Origin: Cryomorphaceae bacterium | GTDB taxonomy: Bacteria; Bacteroidota; Bacteroidia; Flavobacteriales_D; Crocinitomicaceae | Reading direction: 5' to 3' | NCBI GenBank assembly: GCA_021300505.1 | Contig: JAJTDQ010000013.1 | Span: 1-48,516 of the forward strand | DNA: 48,516 bases | In this document: piece by piece, positions 44,540-48,516 of the stretch | Position numbering within the stretch: the stretch's first letter is position 1 | Layout of the letters: each line of letters starts with the position of its first letter | Made by a program: the position numbers and the translations under genes | Notes under the pieces: generated by a model | The model's database searches: none | The model's input: only the letters and a program-made list of their open reading frames with translations | What the model was told of the DNA's origin: nothing

Positions 44540-46315
44540 ATGTCGGAGAAAAAAAGTCTGAATTTTTTAGTTTTTAAACGCTTGTTGGCGAATACAAAAC
44601 CTTACAAAAGGATTTTGGTTTTGTCAGTGACGTGTACCATTCTCTTGTCTTTTCTTGGACCTTTACGCCCTTTGTTGATCGGACAAATGGTAGATCGTTT
44701 CTTGGTTCAGTCGAAACAGCCTGACATGTTGGTGATCTGGACGTTTATGATCATCGGATTATTGATCATTGAGTCGCTTCTGCAATTTGCAGGAATGTAT
44801 TTTTCAAACCTTCTTGCGCAGTCGGTTATTCGTGATCTCCGCACGCGCATTTTTGGTCATTTGCTGCGTTTTCGCATGCAGTATTTCGACAAAACACCAA
44901 TAGGCTCATTAGTAACTCGAGTCGTATCCGATCTTGAGGCCATTACGGAAGTGTTTTCATCAGGGATTTTGGAAATTGCCGGAGATCTCTTAGCCTTGGT
45001 AATCGTCCTCTCATTGATGTTCTGGACCAATTGGCAATTGACCTTGATGACATTGGTACCAATTCCATTTTTGTTGATCGCAACTCGCATTTTTGCACGT
45101 GCCATGCAGAAGTCCTTTCAATTGGAGCGAACGCAGGTCAATAAACTGAACACCTTCGTTCAAGAACACTTGACAGGTATGTCGATTGTTCAGTTATTCA
45201 ACCGACAAAAGCAAGAATATGCGGTATTTGAAGAAATCAATAAAGGTCATCGTCAAGCACATGTGAATGCCGTTTGGGCCAATTCGATTTTCTTCCCGGT
45301 AGTTGAACTTTTAAGTTCGTTGTCCATTGCTTTTCTCATTGTTTGGGGAGCAGTTATAGCTGGAGGAAAATCAAAAGTTGAGGTACAGGCCATGTATGGT
45401 CAAATTTTTTCATTCACGCTTTGGATTAGTCAACTCTATCGTCCAATACGCATGTTGGCAGATAAGTTTAATGTGCTTCAGCGCGGTACGGTGCGAGCGG
45501 AACGTGTTTTTGAGATTTTGGATATGGATGAATTTGTTCAGGAACAAGGGAAGAATGATACGTGTCGGTTTAACGTGCCTATTCGATTTGATGGTGTTTC
45601 GTTCGCCTATACCGATGACCAATATGTACTTAAAAACATTCATTTGGCAATCAAGCCAGGATCAACCGTCGCATTTGTTGGTGCAACGGGTTCTGGTAAA
45701 ACAACCATGGTCAACTTACTAGGACGTTTTTATGAATACACGATAGGAAACATTCATATTGGTGATGTTGAACTTAGGGATATAGAATTGAACTACTTGC
45801 GAAGTAATATTGCTGTAGTTCTCCAAGATGTTTTCTTGTTTTCAGACAGTATTCATCGCAACATCACACTAGGCTCACCTGATATCACCCGAGAACAGGT
45901 CATTCTAGCAGCAAAGGCGGTTGGTGCTGATGAATTTATATGTCAACTTCCGGGCGGCTACGATTATGTGCTCGGCGAGCGAGGAGGGGTTCTTTCTGTT
46001 GGGCAACGTCAATTGATTTCATTTGTCCGCGCTTATGTTTATAATCCGGAGATATTGATTCTTGATGAGGCTACATCAAGCGTGGATAATGAGTCTGAAG
46101 TCTTAATTCAAAAAGCGACAGAAGCCCTAACTAAAGGAAGAACGTCTATTGTCATTGCTCACCGATTGTCAACGATTCGTTCGGCTGATTTGATTGTGGT
46201 GATGGACAAAGGTGAAATTGTTGAACAAGGTACCCATACTGAATTACTCGGTAAAGAAGGATATTACCGCAAGTTGCACGACATGCAGTTTTCGGAAGAC
46301 GATACGGAACAATAG
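44540..46315 (+). CDS. ABC transporter, fused permease/ATP-binding (MsbA-like exporter)
   Basis: VAFVGATGSGKTTMVNLLGRFYE, LSVGQRQLISFVRAYVYNPEILILDEATSSVD. Confidence 0.93.
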   Translation: MSEKKSLNFLVFKRLLANTKPYKRILVLSVTCTILLSFLGPLRPLLIGQMVDRFLVQSKQPDMLVIWTFMIIGLLIIESLLQFAGMYFSNLLAQSVIRDLRTRIFGHLLRFRMQYFDKTPIGSLVTRVVSDLEAITEVFSSGILEIAGDLLALVIVLSLMFWTNWQLTLMTLVPIPFLLIATRIFARAMQKSFQLERTQVNKLNTFVQEHLTGMSIVQLFNRQKQEYAVFEEINKGHRQAHVNAVWANSIFFPVVELLSSLSIAFLIVWGAVIAGGKSKVEVQAMYGQIFSFTLWISQLYRPIRMLADKFNVLQRGTVRAERVFEILDMDEFVQEQGKNDTCRFNVPIRFDGVSFAYTDDQYVLKNIHLAIKPGSTVAFVGATGSGKTTMVNLLGRFYEYTIGNIHIGDVELRDIELNYLRSNIAVVLQDVFLFSDSIHRNITLGSPDITREQVILAAKAVGADEFICQLPGGYDYVLGERGGVLSVGQRQLISFVRAYVYNPEILILDEATSSVDNESEVLIQKATEALTKGRTSIVIAHRLSTIRSADLIVVMDKGEIVEQGTHTELLGKEGYYRKLHDMQFSEDDTEQ

Positions 46316-46318
46316 AAG

Positions 46319-47182
46319 ATGACAGGATTAAAGATAGGAGGCGTTCCCGAACATTTCAATTTGCCATGGCGAATGGCCATTGAGAAAGGGAAATTTGCGG
46401 AGTTAGGAATCGATGTGCACTGGAGTGACATGAACGGAGGTACAGGCCAAATGATTCGTGGCCTTGAGACGGGCTCAATCGATGTAGCTGTTTTATTGAC
46501 AGAAGGAATAACTAGAGCGGTACTTCAAGGTCTTAAAGCTCGAATTGTTCAAGTCTATGTGAAAACTCCTTTGCAGTGGGGGATACATGTCCCATATCAT
46601 TCAGAAATAAATAGTGTTGAAGATATCAAGCATCCAACTTTTGCTGTTTCAAGAGAGGGTTCAGGTTCGCACTTGATGGCGTATGTACTCGGTGAGCGTG
46701 AAGGGTGGGATCAATCGTCGATTCAATTCAATGTCGTTGGGGATATTTATGGTGGATTATGGGCCTTGCAGCATGATCAAGCGCAAATCTTTTTGTGGGA
46801 GAAATACACCACATTTCCTTTTGTTACGCAAAAAAAATGCAAGCGCGTTGGGGACGTCTTGACACCTTGGCCATGCTTTGTAATTGCTGTTCGCGAAGAA
46901 TTTTTGGAGAAGCATAGTGATTTAATTGATCAAATGTGTAGAGTGGTGAATGCGAGTGCGGAGAAATTGAAAAATGACCCCAATGCTGCTGATGTTTTTT
47001 CCTGGAGGTATAACATTCCATTGGAACAAACAAAAATGTGGCTTTCAGATACCGAATGGAATGAACATGAAGGGATAAGAAAAGAGGAATTAGAGGGTGT
47101 CGTAAATACTTTGAAGGAGCTTTCCTTGATTACGTCGAAACAAGCGGAGGGATGGGAAGAAAAATTGATAAAAAACAAGTAA
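46319..47182 (+). CDS. SsuA/THI5-like substrate-binding-domain protein with no signal peptide
   Basis: LKIGGVPEHFNLPWRMAIEKGKFAELGIDVHWSDMNGGTGQMIRGLETGSIDVAVLLTEG. Confidence 0.75.
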   Translation: MTGLKIGGVPEHFNLPWRMAIEKGKFAELGIDVHWSDMNGGTGQMIRGLETGSIDVAVLLTEGITRAVLQGLKARIVQVYVKTPLQWGIHVPYHSEINSVEDIKHPTFAVSREGSGSHLMAYVLGEREGWDQSSIQFNVVGDIYGGLWALQHDQAQIFLWEKYTTFPFVTQKKCKRVGDVLTPWPCFVIAVREEFLEKHSDLIDQMCRVVNASAEKLKNDPNAADVFSWRYNIPLEQTKMWLSDTEWNEHEGIRKEELEGVVNTLKELSLITSKQAEGWEEKLIKNK

Positions 47183-47189
47183 CGTTAAA

Positions 47190-48218
47190 TTGAAGAGCAT
47201 GAAAACAGGAGTGTTACTAATTCAACTCGGAACACCGGATAGTCCAAGTATTGGAGATGTTCGCAGGTATTTATCTGAATTTTTAAACGACCCACGCGTA
47301 ATTGACATTCCTTGGTTGGCTAGGAAGATTTTGGTAAATGGAATCATCGTGCCATTTCGAGCGCCAAAATCCGCGAAGATTTACAAGGAATTGTGGCAGC
47401 ATAGCAATGGTGTCTCTCCATTGTTGAAGCATACCGAACGTCTTGTAGAGCTAGTTTCAGACCGGTTTAAAGCCCAAGATGTGACGATAGAAATGGCAAT
47501 GCGCTATCAAAATCCGTCAATGGATATGGTGTTGGAACGTATGCATAGAGCCAATTACGATCAAATCATCATCATTCCGTTGTTCCCACAATATGCGAGT
47601 GCTTCAACGGGTTCTGCCATAGCTAGAGCAATGGAGATCATTCAAAAATGGTGGGTTATTCCAGAAGTTAAAATTGTCAGTCAATTTTGGGATCATTCAG
47701 GATACATCGATGCGGTTGTTGATCGTGCAGGGCAATTTGATCTCAAAGAATATGACCATATTTTGTTTTCTTACCACGGGTTGCCAGAACGACAAGTGGA
47801 TAAAGTCTATGAGGACACGGACCTATGCAGTGATCAGCCTTGCGAAAGTGAGGTCAATGAAAAGAACAAGTTCTGCTATAAAGCAACGAGTTACGGCACC
47901 ACACGATTGATTGCAGAGCGTTTAGGCTTGAAAGAATCAGACTATACCGTCTGTTTCCAATCGCGCTTGGACAAGAAATGGTTGACTCCATTTTCAGATA
48001 AGGTTGTCGAAGAATGGGCGAAAAAAGGCGCGAAGAAATTATTGGTTTTCAGTCCTGCTTTCGTCGCCGATTGTCTAGAAACCATTATTGAAATTGGTGA
48101 CGAGTACCAAGAGATCTTTGAGGAATATGGCGGTGAAAAAATTCAGTTGGTTCCAAGCTCAAACGATCACCCACGTTTTGTGGATTGCATTGCGGAGTTG
48201 ATTGAAGCGAGAGTGTAG
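47190..48218 (+). CDS. hemH: Ferrochelatase
   Basis: TGVLLIQLGTPDSPSIGDVRRYLSEFLNDPRVIDIP, ILFSYHGLPERQVDK, YTVCFQSRLDKKWLTP, VFSPAFVADCLETIIEIG. Confidence 0.95.
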   Translation: MKSMKTGVLLIQLGTPDSPSIGDVRRYLSEFLNDPRVIDIPWLARKILVNGIIVPFRAPKSAKIYKELWQHSNGVSPLLKHTERLVELVSDRFKAQDVTIEMAMRYQNPSMDMVLERMHRANYDQIIIIPLFPQYASASTGSAIARAMEIIQKWWVIPEVKIVSQFWDHSGYIDAVVDRAGQFDLKEYDHILFSYHGLPERQVDKVYEDTDLCSDQPCESEVNEKNKFCYKATSYGTTRLIAERLGLKESDYTVCFQSRLDKKWLTPFSDKVVEEWAKKGAKKLLVFSPAFVADCLETIIEIGDEYQEIFEEYGGEKIQLVPSSNDHPRFVDCIAELIEARV

Positions 48219-48324
48219 TTATGAGTTATGTAGTTACGAGTTACGAATTACGAATTACGAATTACGAATTACGAATTACGAATTACAAATTACAAATTAC
48301 AAATTACAAATTACAAATTACAAG
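48219..48324. repeat. Heptamer tandem array, about 14 units with ordered variants
   Basis: TTATGAG, TTATGTAG, TTACGAG, 6x TTACGAA, 5x TTACAAA, TTACAAG. Confidence 0.95.
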
Positions 48325-48374
48325 TTCTTTGATTATGACATCGGCTTTCGAAGTGTAATTAAGCCTTAAAGGGC

Positions 48375-48443
48375 AGCGGTCTTTTGTCTTTAAGCGATAG
48401 CGGTCTTTTGTCTAATCGTCTTTCGTCTAATCGTCTTTCATCT
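48375..48443. repeat. Two paired 15-bp direct repeats
   Basis: AGCGGTCTTTTGTCT at 48375-48389 and 48399-48413; AATCGTCTTTCGTCT / AATCGTCTTTCATCT at 48414-48443. Confidence 0.85.
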
Positions 48444-48506
48444 TAAAATCTTAATGTCCTAATATCTTTAAGTTCTCCGAACTTTTTTATTCACGCAGGA
48501 GTTTCG

Positions 48507-48514
48507 TACTTTTG
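48507..48514 (+). promoter_or_regulatory. Bacteroidota -7 promoter element for a gene beyond the window edge
   Basis: TACTTTTG matches TAnnTTTG. Confidence 0.4.
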
Positions 48515-48516
48515 CA

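Noticed and set aside
48219-48324. CRISPR array
   Set aside because: Units are only 7 bp and directly contiguous, with no spacers; no cas genes in the window.

Overview
The window is chromosomal DNA from a Flavobacteriales-type bacterium (Bacteroidota), judged from gene content, TAnnTTTG-type promoters and a T9SS sorting domain. It starts inside a tRNA-Trp gene and runs through secE-nusG-rplK-rplA-rplJ-rplL-rpoB-rpoC. Next comes a small metal/heme region (eroded RND-efflux remnants, a diheme lipoprotein, a ferritin-like/VIT1 transporter), then M23 peptidase, zapA and rny. A surface-polysaccharide locus follows (about 18-28.4 kb). The rest is mostly housekeeping: ZIP transporter, SiaB/SiaC pair, coaE, S46 peptidase, GH1, lpd, a T9SS-sorted protein, lipA, osmC-like, rlmB, HAD hydrolase, upp, an ABC exporter, a THI5-like protein and hemH. 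It ends in an intergenic heptamer tandem array. I did not find a convincing new multi-gene system. The most notable signal is a set of lesions: an in-frame TAG inside rpoC; a frame-breaking deletion in lpd; a deletion scar joining upp to a neighbouring membrane-protein gene; a chimeric CzcA-start/CzcB-end ORF; and a doubly damaged small ORF just upstream of it. Sequencing or assembly error must be excluded before any biological reading. Other points of interest are the heptamer array and its copy around a REP-like hairpin, several palindromic operator candidates, and a SiaB/SiaC pair without the known partner genes nearby. All family calls come from reading the translations; no database search was run.
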